A stretch of DNA of 64,000 nucleotides from Mercenaria mercenaria (taxonomy: Eukaryota > Mollusca > Bivalvia > Venerida > Veneridae). The position numbers were made by a program, and so were the translations under genes. The notes beneath the pieces were generated by a model. That model was given only the letters and a program-made list of their open reading frames with translations. It was not told the origin of the DNA and did not search any database. Position 1 is the stretch's first letter; each line of letters begins with the position of its first letter. This document shows positions 1-10,069 of the stretch, in pieces. The stretch covers positions 77,369,501 to 77,433,500 of the forward strand of contig NC_069364.1 in assembly GCF_021730395.1 (NCBI RefSeq), in the 5' to 3' direction.

Positions 1-35
1 TGAAGCAGACGTGATAACCACTACACTACGGAACC
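1..35 (-). tRNA. tRNA-Val (CAC), cut by the window edge
   Basis: Only the 5' half is inside the window: acceptor 5' strand GGTTCCG, D arm and part of the anticodon loop. The visible loop bases (plus strand TGAAGCAG) fit the CAC isoacceptor rather than UAC. It is divergent from the Gly gene that starts 107 nt away. Confidence 0.85.
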
Positions 36-142
36 ATTCACTTGTTGATTCATCTTAAGTAGAATTATTTTGATCATAAAAAGGCAATGTGTTGAAATTT
101 TGCGAAAACTGGTAGAAATTAAAGGTCATAGTTAAGACACGC

Positions 143-213
143 GCATCGGTGGTTCAGTGGTAGAATGCTCGCCTGCCACGCGGGCGGCCCGGTTTCGATT
201 CCCGGCCGATGCA
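143..213 (+). tRNA. tRNA-Gly (GCC), T-stem variant
   Basis: 71 nt with intact acceptor stem GCATCGG/CCGATGC and anticodon GCC. The T arm reads CCGGT-TTCGATT-CCCGG instead of CCGGG-TTCGATT-CCCGG. The conserved G53:C61 pair, part of the internal B box, is therefore lost and activity is doubtful. The same variant occurs in the copy at 4232-4300. Confidence 0.8.
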
Positions 214-600
214 AATTTTTTCTCTTTGATTTTTATTAGGAAATTATAATTATGAACCGATGTCAGACATCATTTAAGTAATTCAGAGCAAAGTAAGTTA
301 TATGAACATCCGATACATCTGAACGAATTGTTTAGAAAAGAAGTATCGACTTTAAAGTTATAAAATGGTCGTCATCCTAACTCAAGTCATTACAGAAGAG
401 TCCTAATAACATTCATATTTGTGACATTTATAAAAGGTAAGAAATAAATTTATTCCGATATTAAGTGCTCAAACTAAAACACTATTATATTACACACATG
501 CAAATTGCTAACAATCAAATAACTGGCACTTGGGTTAGGTACCCTATTCTTAAAATAACCCGGCCATAACCATATGGTTCCTTTGAAGCGCTGTTAAAAA

Positions 601-673
601 TGGTTCCGCTGGGGCTCGAACCCAGGACCTTCTGCGTGTGAAGCAGACGTGATAACCACTACACTACGGAACC
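601..673 (-). tRNA. tRNA-Val (CAC)
   Basis: 73 nt including the discriminator A. Acceptor GGTTCCG pairs with CGGAACC, the anticodon loop is TTCACAC and the T arm is CTGGG-TTCGAGC-CCCAG. It is followed on the minus strand by T5. Intact. Confidence 0.96.
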
Positions 674-780
674 ATTCACTTGTTGCTTCATCTTCAGTAG
701 AATTATTTTGATCATAAAAAGGCAATGTGTTGAAATTTTGCGAAAACTGGTAGAAATTAAAGGTCATAGTTAAGACACGC

Positions 781-851
781 GCATCGGTGGTTCAGTGGTA
801 GAATGCTCGCCTGCCACGCGGGCGGCCCGGGTTCGATTCCCGGCCGATGCA
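781..851 (+). tRNA. tRNA-Gly (GCC)
   Basis: Intact 71-nt gene with all four stems paired, A box GGTTCAGTGG and B box GGTTCGATTCC. A T5 run starts within a few bases of the 3' end. Partner of the Val at 601-673. Confidence 0.96.
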
Positions 852-1266
852 AATTTTTCGTTTCTTAGTTTTTTATTAGGAAATTATATAAACCGATGTT
901 AGACATGATCGTCAGTTCTTCGGAACATTGGAAATTACACGAGCCACCGAAACATGTGTGCAAGAAAGTTACAGCGGTTTTTCTTCAGGGAATAAAGTAC
1001 AGGCAATTTACTGTCGACATCCAAACACAAATGCTTATAAAGTAGACGTCATAAAAGTTATGTGTGTAACATTTATGTTAGGTAAGAAATCAACTTATTC
1101 CTTTATTAAGTGCTCAAACTGTATCATTATTACATACAAACAAGTAAGAAATTGCTAACAATCGTATAACAGGCAGTTGCGTTAATTTACATATTCCTTT
1201 AATTTCCCGGCGAATACCATATGATTCCTTTGCAGTGTGGTTAAAAAATGATAAAACAGTGTGTAA

Positions 1267-1339
1267 TGGTTCCGCTGGGGCTCGAACCCAGGACCTTCTG
1301 CGTGTAAAGCAGACGTGATAACCACTACACTACGGAACC
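1267..1339 (-). tRNA. tRNA-Val (UAC)
   Basis: 73 nt, identical to the CAC gene except for loop TTTACAC, giving anticodon UAC. The flanks differ from those of the CAC genes, so the two isoacceptors mark two unit types. T4 and T6 runs follow on the minus strand. Confidence 0.96.
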
Positions 1340-1459
1340 ATTTACTTTTAAGTCGATATAAAGCTGAGATATTATTATTACTAGGTGATATACGTCAAGC
1401 GCAATGTGTTCAAACTTTACGAAAACTGGTACAAATTTAAGCACACACAGCAGTTATGT

Positions 1460-1530
1460 GCATCGGTGGTTCAGTGGTAGAATGCTCGCCTGCCACGCGG
1501 GCGGCCCGGGTTCGATTCCCGGCCGATGCA
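1460..1530 (+). tRNA. tRNA-Gly (GCC)
   Basis: Intact 71-nt gene, 120 nt head-to-head from the Val-UAC at 1267-1339, followed by T5. Confidence 0.96.
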
Positions 1531-1912
1531 AATTTTTCCTCTTTGATTTTTATTAGGAAATTATAATTATGAACCGATGTCAGGCATCATTTAAGTAATT
1601 CAGAGCAAAATAAGTTATATGAACATCCGATACATCTGAACGAATTGTTTAGAAAAGAAGTATCGACTTTAAAGTTATAAAATGGTCGTCATCCTAACTC
1701 AAGTCATTACAGAAGAGTCCTAATAACATTCATATTTGTGACATTTATAAAAGGTAAGAAATAAACTGATTCCAATATTAAGTGCTCAAACTAAAACACT
1801 ATTACACACATGCAAATTGCTAGCAATCAAATAACTGGCACTTGGGTTAGGTACACTATTCTTATAATAACCCGGCCATAACCATATGGTTCCTTTGAAG
1901 CGCTGTTAAAAA

Positions 1913-1984
1913 TGGTTCCGCTGGGGCTCGAACCCAGACCTTCTGCGTGTGAAGCAGACGTGATAACCACTATACTACGGATCC
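1913..1984 (-). pseudogene. degenerate tRNA-Val (CAC)
   Basis: 72 nt. Acceptor 5' strand is GGATCCG against CGGAACC, so one pair is mismatched, and one base is missing in the variable region (CCAGACC for CCAGGACC). The anticodon is still CAC. Sister copy at 5992-6064. Confidence 0.75.
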
Positions 1985-2091
1985 ATTCACTTGTTGCTTC
2001 ATCTTAAGTAGAATTATTTTGATCATAAAAAGGCACTGTGTTGAAATTTTGCGAAAACTGGTAGAAATTAAAGGTCACAGTTAAGACACGC

Positions 2092-2162
2092 GTATCGATG
2101 GTTCAGTGGTAGAATCCTCGCCTGCCACGCGGGCGGCCCGGGTTCGATTCCCGGCCGATGCA
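2092..2162 (+). pseudogene. degenerate tRNA-Gly (GCC)
   Basis: Acceptor 5' strand is GTATCGA, giving one G:U and one mismatch, and D-arm/anticodon-stem base G is changed to C (AATCCTCG). The T arm is intact. The same changes occur at 6172-6242. Confidence 0.75.
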
Positions 2163-2328
2163 AATTTTCGTTTCTTAGTTTTTTATTAGGAAATTATATA
2201 AACCGATGTTAGACATGATCGTCAGTTCTTCGGAACATTGGAAATTACACGAGCCACCGAAACATGTGTGCAAGAAAGTTACAGCGGTATTTTGCAGTGT
2301 GGTTAAAAAATAATAAAACAGTGTGCAA

Positions 2329-2401
2329 TGGTTCCGCTGGGGCTCGAACCCAGGACCTTCTGCGTGTAAAGCAGACGTGATAACCACTACACTACGGAAC
2401 C
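2329..2401 (-). tRNA. tRNA-Val (UAC)
   Basis: Intact 73-nt gene. Its downstream spacer is shortened relative to the unit at 1267 because most of the sequence equivalent to 930-1215 is missing. Confidence 0.95.
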
Positions 2402-2521
2402 ATTTACTTATAAGTCGATATAAAGCTGAGTTATTATTATTACTAGGTGATATACGTCAAGCGCAATGTGTTCAAACTTTACGATAACTGGTACAAATTT
2501 AAGCACACACAGCAGTTATGT

Positions 2522-2592
2522 GCATCGGTGGTTCAGTGGTAGAATGCTCGCCTGCCACGCGGGCGGCCCGGGTTCGATTCCCGGCCGATGCA
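2522..2592 (+). tRNA. tRNA-Gly (GCC)
   Basis: Intact 71-nt gene followed by T6; 120 nt from the Val-UAC at 2329-2401. Confidence 0.96.
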
Positions 2593-2980
2593 AATTTTTT
2601 CTCTTTGATTTTTATAAGGAAATTTATAATTATGAACCGATGTCAGGCATCATTTAAGTAATTCAGAGCAAACTAAGTTATATGAACATCCGATACATCT
2701 GAACGAATTGTTTAGAAAAGAAGTATCCACTTTAAAGTTATAAAATGGTCGTCATCCTAACTCAAGTCATTACAGAAGAGTCCTAATAACATTCATATTT
2801 GTGACATTTATAAAAGGTAAGAAATAAATTTATTCCGATATTAAGTGCTCAAACTAAAACACTATTATATTACACACATGCAAATTGCTAGCAATCAAAT
2901 AACTGGCACTTGGGTTAGGTACCCTATTCTTATAATAACCCGGCCATAACCATATGGTTCCTTTGAAGCGCTGTTAAAAA

Positions 2981-3053
2981 TGATTCCGCTGGGGCTCGAA
3001 CCCAGGACCTTCTGCGTGTGAAGCAGACGTGATAACCACTACACTACGGAACC
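2981..3053 (-). tRNA. tRNA-Val (CAC), G:U in acceptor
   Basis: 73 nt. The 3' acceptor strand reads CGGAATC, so the second acceptor pair is G:U; otherwise intact. The same variant is at 7063-7135. Confidence 0.9.
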
Positions 3054-3160
3054 ATTCACTTGTTGATTCATCTTAAGTAGAATTATTTTGATCATAAAAA
3101 GGCAATGTGTTGAAATTTTGCGAAAACTGGTAGAAATTAAAGGTCATAGTTAAGACACGC

Positions 3161-3231
3161 GCATCGGTGGTTCAGTGGTAGAATGCTCGCCTGCCACGCG
3201 GGCGGCCCGGGTTCGATTCCCGGCCGATGCA
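3161..3231 (+). tRNA. tRNA-Gly (GCC)
   Basis: Intact 71-nt gene. It lies upstream of the unit that carries the foldback insertion at 3364-3803. Confidence 0.96.
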
Positions 3232-3363
3232 AATTTTAGCTCCTTTATTTTTTGTTAGGAAATTATATGAACCGATGTCACACATCATTTAAGTAATTCA
3301 GAGCAAAGTAAGTTATATGAACATCCGATACATCTGAACGAGTTGTTTAGAAAAGAAGTATGT

Positions 3364-3803
3364 AGGGATAACGCATGTTTTTTCGTGTTATAACGTCTGC
3401 GGAATCCCGAGGGATTGGTTGGTGCCCGAGCCCGTAGGGCGAGGGTACCAACGTATCCCGAGGGATTCTGCAGATGTTATAACACGAAATGAACATGCGC
3501 TAACGCTATTCTAGCATAAAACGCGGAAAAAATACTAATAAATGAATGCATCCTACCTCAACGTCATAAATTTCCATGAAATGCGCGGGAATGTCTGAGT
3601 TGTTTTTTACGGTTGACGTCATTTTGTTTTAAATTATCCGTTTTGGGCCGAATGACGTTTTACGCTTTGCCACGGCAGCGCGCATATGTAAAAAGGTGTT
3701 ATAACAGCACGTGAGCGCGAGAATCTCTTCCTGTAACACACGTTTTCTCTCCTGTTAAAACACCCCCGAAAAGTGACAATAACAGCAGTTTTATGCTAGA
3801 ATG
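3364..3803. mobile_element. foldback/MITE-like insertion in a tRNA spacer
   Basis: Sister units read AAGAAGTATCGACTTTAAAG. Here about 440 bp interrupt that text after AAGTAT. The first part (3372-3500) is a long palindrome with arms CGCATGTTTTTTCGTGTTAT and the reverse complement ending CATGCG. The second part starts with TTCTAGCATAAAAC and ends with the inverted GTTTTATGCTAGAA. A decayed relative is at 14757-14925. There is no coding capacity. The exact target duplication is unclear. Confidence 0.7.
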
Positions 3804-4052
3804 GACTTTAAAGTTATAAAATGGTCGTCATCCTAACTCAAGTCATTACAGAAGAGTCCTAATAACATTCATATTTGTGACATTTATAAAAGGTAAGAAA
3901 TAAATTTATTCGTTATTAAGTGCTCAAACTAAAACACTATTATATTACACACATGCAAATTGCTAGCAATCAATAACTGGCACTTGGGTTAGGTACCCTA
4001 TTGTTATAATAACCCGGCATAACCATATGGTTCCTTTGAAGCGCTGTTAAAA

Positions 4053-4125
4053 TGGTTCCGCTGGGGCTCGAACCCAGGACCTTCTGCGTGTGAAGCAGAC
4101 GTGATAACCACTACACTACGGAACC
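4053..4125 (-). tRNA. tRNA-Val (CAC)
   Basis: Intact 73-nt gene at the start of the second higher-order copy. Confidence 0.93.
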
Positions 4126-4231
4126 ATTCACTTGTTGATTCATCTTAAGTAGAATTATTTTGATCATAAAAGGCAATGTGTTGAAATTTTGCGAAAACTG
4201 GTAAAATTAAAGGTCCATAGTTAAGACACGC

Positions 4232-4300
4232 GCATCGTGTTCAGTGGTAGAATGCTCGCCTGCCACGCGGGCGGCCCGGTTTCGATTCCCGGCCGATGCA
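4232..4300 (+). pseudogene. degenerate tRNA-Gly (GCC)
   Basis: 69 nt, with two G residues missing from the acceptor/D-arm junction and the same T-stem change as at 143-213. Surrounding spacer has several single-base indels against copy one, so consensus error is as likely as real decay. Confidence 0.7.
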
Positions 4301-4683
4301 AATTTTTTCTCTTTGATTTTTATTAGGAAATTATAATTATGAACCGATGTCAGACATCATTTAAGTAATTCAGAGCAAAGTAAGTTTATGAACATCCGAT
4401 ACATCTGAACGAATTGTTTAGAAAAGAAGTATCGACTTTAAAGTTATAAAATGGTCGTCATCCTAACTCAAGTCATTACAGAAGAGTCCTAAAACATTCA
4501 TATTTGTGACATTTATAAAAGGTAAGAAATAAATTTATTCCGATATTAAGTGCTCAAACTAAACACCTATTATATACACACATGCAAATTGCTAACAATC
4601 AAATAACTGGCACTTGGGTTAGGTACCCTATTCTTAAATAACCCGGCCATAACCAATATGTTCCTTTGAAGCGCTGTTAAAAA

Positions 4684-4755
4684 TGGTTCCGCTGGGCTCG
4701 AACCCAGGACCTTCTGCGTGTGAAGCAGACGTGATAACCACTACACTACGGAACC
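4684..4755 (-). pseudogene. tRNA-Val (CAC) with one-base T-arm deletion
   Basis: 72 nt. The T-arm plus strand reads CTGGGCTCG for CTGGGGCTCG, shortening the T loop. It lies in an indel-rich stretch of the assembly, so the deletion may be an error. Confidence 0.65.
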
Positions 4756-4862
4756 ATTCACTTGTTGCTTCATCTTCAGTAGAATTATTTTGATCATAAA
4801 AAGGCAATGTGTTGAAATTTTGCGAAAACTGGTAGAAATTAAAGGTCATAGTTAAGACACGC

Positions 4863-4933
4863 GCATCGGTGGTTCAGTGGTAGAATGCTCGCCTGCCACG
4901 CGGGCGGCCCGGGTTCGATTCCCGGCCGATGCA
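4863..4933 (+). tRNA. tRNA-Gly (GCC)
   Basis: Intact 71-nt gene; second-copy counterpart of 781-851. Confidence 0.95.
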
Positions 4934-5345
4934 AATTTTTCGTTTCTTAGTTTTTTATTAGGAAATTATATAAACCGATGTTAGACATGATCGTCAGTTC
5001 TTCGGAACATTGGAAATTACACGAGCCACCGAAACATGTGTGCAAAAAAGTTACAGCGGTTTTTCTTCAGGAATAAAGTACAGGCAATTTACTGTCGACA
5101 TCCAACACAATGCTTATAAAGTAGACGTCATAAAAGTTATGTGTGTAACATTTATGTTAGGTAAGAAATCAACTTATTCCTTTATTAAGTGCTCAAACTG
5201 TATCATTATTACATACAAACAAGTAAGAAATTGCTAACAATCGTATAACAGGCAGTTGCGTTAATTTACATATTCCTTTAATTTCCCGGCGAATACCATA
5301 TGATTCCTTTGCAGTGTGGTTAAAAAATGATAAAACAGTGTGTAA

Positions 5346-5418
5346 TGGTTCCGCTGGGGCTCGAACCCAGGACCTTCTGCGTGTAAAGCAGACGTGATAA
5401 CCACTACACTACGGAACC
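5346..5418 (-). tRNA. tRNA-Val (UAC)
   Basis: Intact 73-nt gene; counterpart of 1267-1339. Confidence 0.95.
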
Positions 5419-5538
5419 ATTTACTTTTAAGTCGATATAAAGCTGAGATATTATTATTACTAGGTGATATACGTCAAGCGCAATGTGTTCAAACTTTACG
5501 AAAACTGGTACAAATTTAAGCACACACAGCAGTTATGT

Positions 5539-5609
5539 GCATCGGTGGTTCAGTGGTAGAATGCTCGCCTGCCACGCGGGCGGCCCGGGTTCGATTCCCG
5601 GCCGATGCA
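5539..5609 (+). tRNA. tRNA-Gly (GCC)
   Basis: Intact 71-nt gene; counterpart of 1460-1530. Confidence 0.95.
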
Positions 5610-5991
5610 AATTTTTCCTCTTTGATTTTTATTAGGAAATTATAATTATGAACCGATGTCAGGCATCATTTAAGTAATTCAGAGCAAAATAAGTTATATG
5701 AACATCCGATACATCTGAACGAATTGTTTAGAAAAGAAGTATCGACTTTAAAGTTATAAAATGGTCGTCATCCTAACTCAAGTCATTACAGAAGAGTCCT
5801 AATAACATTCATATTTGTGACATTTATAAAAGGTAAGAAATAAACTGATTCCAATATTAAGTGCTCAAACTAAAACACTATTACACACATGCAAATTGCT
5901 AGCAATCAAATAACTGGCACTTGGGTTAGGTACACTATTCTTATAATAACCCGGCCATAACCATATGGTTCCTTTGAAGCGCTGTTAAAAA

Positions 5992-6064
5992 TGGTTCCGC
6001 TGGGGCTCGAACCCCGGACCTTCTGCGTGTGAAGCAGACGTGATAACCACTATACTACGGATCC
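5992..6064 (-). pseudogene. degenerate tRNA-Val (CAC)
   Basis: 73 nt. It shares the GGATCCG acceptor mismatch of 1913-1984 and in addition has a T-stem mismatch (AACCCCGG for AACCCAGG on the plus strand). Confidence 0.7.
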
Positions 6065-6171
6065 ATTCACTTGTTGCTTCATCTTAAGTAGAATTATTTT
6101 GATCATAAAAAGGCACTGTGTTGAAATTTTGCGAAAACTGGTAGAAATTAAAGGTCACAGTTAAGACACGC

Positions 6172-6242
6172 GTATCGATGGTTCAGTGGTAGAATCCTCG
6201 CCTGCCACGCGGGCGGCCCGGGTTCGATTCCCGGCCGATGCA
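6172..6242 (+). pseudogene. degenerate tRNA-Gly (GCC)
   Basis: Same acceptor and anticodon-stem changes as 2092-2162, so the decay predates the 4.08-kb duplication. Confidence 0.75.
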
Positions 6243-6410
6243 AATTTTCGTTTCTAGTTTTTATTAGGAAATTATATAAACCGATGTTAGACATGATCGT
6301 CAGTTCTTCGTGAACATTGGAAAACTTACACGAGCCAACCGAAACATGTGTGCAAGAAAGTTACAGCGGTATTTTGCAGTGTGGTTAAAAAATAATAAAA
6401 CAGTGTGCAA

Positions 6411-6483
6411 TGGTTCCGCTGGGGCTCGAACCCAGGACCTTCTGCGTGTAAAGCAGACGTGATAACCACTACACTACGGAACC
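6411..6483 (-). tRNA. tRNA-Val (UAC)
   Basis: Intact 73-nt gene; counterpart of 2329-2401. Confidence 0.95.
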
Positions 6484-6603
6484 ATTTACTTATAAGTCGA
6501 TATAAAGCTGAGTTATTATTATTACTAGGTGATATACGTCAAGCGCAATGTGTTCAAACTTTACGATAACTGGTACAAATTTAAGCACACACAGCAGTTA
6601 TGT

Positions 6604-6674
6604 GCATCGGTGGTTCAGTGGTAGAATGCTCGCCTGCCACGCGGGCGGCCCGGGTTCGATTCCCGGCCGATGCA
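6604..6674 (+). tRNA. tRNA-Gly (GCC)
   Basis: Intact 71-nt gene; counterpart of 2522-2592. Confidence 0.95.
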
Positions 6675-7062
6675 AATTTTTTCTCTTTGATTTTTATAAG
6701 GAAATTTATAATTATGAACCGATGTCAGGCATCATTTAAGTAATTCAGAGCAAACTAAGTTATATGAACATCCGATACATCTGAACGAATTGTTTAGAAA
6801 AGAAGTATCCACTTTAAAGTTATAAAATGGTCGTCATCCTAACTCAAGTCATTACAGAAGAGTCCTAATAACATTCATATTTGTGACATTTATAAAAGGT
6901 AAGAAATAAATTTATTCCGATATTAAGTGCTCAAACTAAAACACTATTATATTACACACATGCAAATTGCTAGCAATCAAATAACTGGCACTTGGGTTAG
7001 GTACCCTATTCTTATAATAACCCGGCCATAACCATATGGTTCCTTTGAAGCGCTGTTAAAAA

Positions 7063-7135
7063 TGATTCCGCTGGGGCTCGAACCCAGGACCTTCTGCGTG
7101 TGAAGCAGACGTGATAACCACTACACTACGGAACC
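7063..7135 (-). tRNA. tRNA-Val (CAC), G:U in acceptor
   Basis: 73 nt; same CGGAATC acceptor variant as 2981-3053. Confidence 0.9.
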
Positions 7136-7242
7136 ATTCACTTGTTGCTTCATCTTAAGTAGAATTATTTTGATCATAAAAAGGCAATGTGTTGAAATTT
7201 TGCGAAAACTGGTAGAAATTAAAGGTCATAGTTAAGACACGC

Positions 7243-7313
7243 GCATCGGTGGTTCAGTGGTAGAATGCTCGCCTGCCACGCGGGCGGCCCGGGTTCGATT
7301 CCCGGCCGATGCA
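7243..7313 (+). tRNA. tRNA-Gly (GCC)
   Basis: Intact 71-nt gene. Downstream of it the copy switches to the spacer that precedes Val-UAC units, unlike its counterpart at 3161. Confidence 0.95.
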
Positions 7314-7705
7314 AATTTTTCGTTTCTTAGTTTTTATTAGGAAATTATATAAACCGATGTTAGACATTGGAAAATACACGAGCCACCGAAACATGTGTGC
7401 AAGAAAGTTACAGCGGTATTTCTTCAGGGAATAAAGTACAGGCAATTTACTGTCGACATCCAAACACAAATGCTTATAAAGTAGACGTCATAAAAGTTAT
7501 GTGTGTAACATTTATGTTAGGTAAGAAATCAACTTATTCCTTTATTAAGTGCTCAAACTGTATCATTATTACATACAAACAAGTAAGAAATTGCTAACAA
7601 TCGTATAACAGGCAGTTGCGTTAATTTACATATTCCTTTAATTTCCCGGCGAATACCATATGATTCCTTTGCAGTGTGGTTAAAAAATGATAAAACAGTG
7701 TGTAA

Positions 7706-7778
7706 TGGTTCCGCTGGGGCTCGAACCCAGGACCTTCTGCGTGTAAAGCAGACGTGATAACCACTACACTACGGAACC
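7706..7778 (-). tRNA. tRNA-Val (UAC)
   Basis: Intact 73-nt gene, the last clean Val gene before the corrupted stretch. Confidence 0.95.
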
Positions 7779-7898
7779 ATTTACTTTTAAGTCGATATAA
7801 AGCTGAGATATTATTATTACTAGGTGATATACGTCAAGCGCAATGTGTTCAAACTTTACGAAAACTGGTACAAATTTAAGCACACACAGCAGTTATGT

Positions 7899-7969
7899 GC
7901 ATCGGTGGTTCAGTGGTAGAATGCTCGCCTGCCACGCGGGCGGCCCGGGTTCGATACCCGGCCGATGCA
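7899..7969 (+). tRNA. tRNA-Gly (GCC)
   Basis: 71 nt; one T-loop base differs (TTCGATA for TTCGATT) outside the stems. Last readable tRNA of the left block. Confidence 0.9.
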
Positions 7970-9530
7970 AATTTTTTCTCTTTGATTTTTATAAGGAAAT
8001 TATAATTTGAACCGTGCAGGCAATTTAAGAATTAGAGCAAAAAAGTTATAAATCCGAACTCTGAACGAATTTTTTAGAAAAGAAGTATCCACTTTAAATT
8101 TTTAAAATGGTCGCACCTAAATCAAGTCATTTCAGAAGAGTCCTAATAACATTTATATTTGGACATTTTAAAAAAATAAAAAAATAAACGTTCAATATTA
8201 AGTGCTCAAAATAAAACACTATTACAAATCAAATTTCTAGCAACAAATAATGGGACTTGGGGTTTGGTACATTTTTATAAAACCCGGCCCCCAACCTATG
8301 GTTCCTTTTAAGCGCTGTTAAAAAAAGGTTCCGGGGGCTCGAACCCAGACCTTTGGTGTGAAGCGAGTGATAACCACTAATACGGATCCCCTTTATTGTT
8401 TTTTCATCTTTAAATGAAATTTTTTTGATCATAAAAAGCACTGGTTGAAATTTTGGAAAATGGAGAAATTAAAGGTCACAGTTAAAACACGGTACGGGGT
8501 TCAGTGGTAGAATCTGCCCGCCCCGCGGGGGGGCCCCGGGGGCGATTTCCGGCCGACAATTTTCGTTTCTTAGTTTTTTTTTAGGAAATTATATAAACCG
8601 AGTAAAAGATGTCAGTCTTGGAACATTGGAAATTAAAGAGCCACCGAAAAGTGCAAGAAATTTCAACGGGATTTTGAGGTGGTTAAAAAAATAAAAAAAA
8701 GTGGAATGGGTTTGCGGGGGTCGAACCCCGGACCCTTTGCGGTTAAAACAACTGATAACCCCCTACACTAGGAACCATTAATTAAAAGTCGATATAAAGT
8801 GAGTTATTATTATTCTGGTGATATACGTCAAGCGAAGTTAAACACGAAAACTGGTACAAATTTGACAAAGATTTATGTCATCGGGGGTTTAGTGGTAGAA
8901 TGCTCGCCCCGCCCCGGGGCGGGGCCCGGGCATTCCCGGCCGATGCAATTTTTTTTTCTTTGTTTTTTTTAAGGAAATTATAATAAACCGATGTAGGCAT
9001 CATTTTAATAATTAGGCAAAACTAATTTTTTGAAAATCCGGGATAATTGCGTTTTTAGGGAAAAGAAATATCCCTTTAAAATTAAAATGGTCTACCAAAT
9101 CAAATATTAAAAAAAGTCTTAAATTCATATGGAACAAATTTTAAAAAGGTTTGAAATAAATTTTCGATATTTAACTTAAAAAAAAAAATTTAATATTCAC
9201 AATGAAATGCTAGCAAAAAAACGGCATTTTAGGTACCCCAAATAAAGGCCAAAAATAGGTTCCTTGAGGTTTTAAAAATGATTTCCGGGGGCTGAAAACC
9301 GGGGCTTCTGTAAGCGATTTTTTAACCATCACTACGGACCATTTTATTTTTTGCTTTTTAAGTGAATATTTTGATCAAAAAAAGGCAATTGTTTGAATTT
9401 TCCCCAAAACGGGTAAAAAAAAAAAAGGGTGAAACCAGCGCAGGGGTCATTTTTGGGAAATGTGCCCCACCGGGGCCCCGGGGGAGGGATTTTAATTTTT
9501 GCTTATTTTTATTGGAAATTTAAAAACCGA
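7970..9530. other. indel-riddled continuation of the tRNA array (probable unpolished sequence)
   Basis: The text follows the clean unit order of about 1530-3230 but loses or stretches bases every few positions, and this worsens towards 9500. Recognisable tRNA remnants are Val about 8325-8389 (-), Gly about 8491-8558 (+), Val about 8706-8775 (-), Gly about 8878-8947 (+), Val about 9280-9340 (-) and Gly about 9440-9495 (+). Homopolymers are altered and the GC-rich tRNA cores collapse to strings such as CCCCGCCCCGGGGC. Clean sequence returns abruptly near 9530. The pattern is that of a raw long-read tail rather than of evolutionary decay, so true tRNA content cannot be judged here. Confidence 0.75.
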
Positions 9531-9560
9531 TGTTAGACATGATCGTCAGTTCTTCGGAAC

Positions 9561-9753
9561 ATATAAAATTATTCGCGTTTCGAAATTACTTTTCTTGGTA
9601 GTTTATCCCAGTACTAGTTTGGTCTGAAGTTTATGCTAGTATATTTGGGCGCTCTTTGTCACGTGAATTTCGTGAAATATTTCGGCGTATATAAGTGTGA
9701 ACTGATATTGTTCTCACCACTCGAGGTTTATGATTGGCAGCAAACAGTCTGTA
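9561..9753 (+). promoter_or_regulatory. left-end repeat L with TATA box
   Basis: About 190 bp that recurs at 27405-27594 with few differences. It contains TATATAA at 9688-9694, about 67 nt before an ATG at 9761, so it probably holds the promoter of the element's gene. No other use of this sequence is visible in the window. Confidence 0.6.
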
Positions 9754-9760
9754 ATTCAGT

Positions 9761-10046
9761 ATGAACGATTCAGAAAATACAAACAAGGATTCGTTATGGG
9801 ACCTGAATGACTTCTTCGATGAATAATTCTATGAATAGAAACATGAGAAGTGGGATTTTAGAGAAGATTCACAGAGTGAGCTGCAGTATACGACAGGAAA
9901 GAGGAAGGTTGCTGGCGATTTAGATGACGACAGAAAGATCCAAAGAGCTGCAGAAAGAGTTAGGGTAGGCTCGAGAAGTTTTGAAAGAATCAGACACAGT
10001 CGTGACTGAGTCGTCTGTCAGTAGTTTTGGACCTGTGGACATTGCT
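9761..10046 (+). pseudogene. first coding exon remnant of the outer element's gene (fossil)
   Basis: Starts MNDSENTNKDSLWDLNDFF just after the TATA-bearing repeat and ends at a good donor (GCT|GTAAGT, 10047). Coding-like text runs through most of the exon, but it is broken in several places. The 12.7-kb transposon sits 29 bp beyond, in the following intron. The gene's later pieces are at about 23123-23340 and 24234-24438. Confidence 0.5.
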
Positions 10047-10069
10047 GTAAGTCCTTTGAATTTATTTTC

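Larger units (their letters stand above)
1..9562. repeat. tandem tRNA-Val/tRNA-Gly array, higher-order repeat (left block)
   Basis: Basic units of about 440-690 bp each hold a minus-strand tRNA-Val and a plus-strand tRNA-Gly whose 5' ends face each other. The gap is 107 nt for Val-CAC pairs and 120 nt for Val-UAC pairs. Spacers are as conserved as the genes. The stretch 1-3230 recurs at 4091-7313 with an offset of about 4080 bp, giving a higher-order unit. The stretches between genes hold no coding gene; short open frames there are shared only because the spacers are recent duplicates. Gly genes are followed directly by T-runs and the Val genes by T4-T6 on the minus strand, as expected of Pol III terminators. 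Confidence 0.9.

Noticed and set aside
928-1158. A 76-codon open frame repeated at 5010, 7367, 28210 and 30641
   Set aside because: It is part of the duplicated tRNA spacer, is broken in one copy, and is kept only by recent duplication; no start context or domain.
2466-2657. Open frames running through tRNA-Gly genes (also 6548-6739 and minus-strand ones)
   Set aside because: They read through tRNA sequence and are shared because the units are copies.
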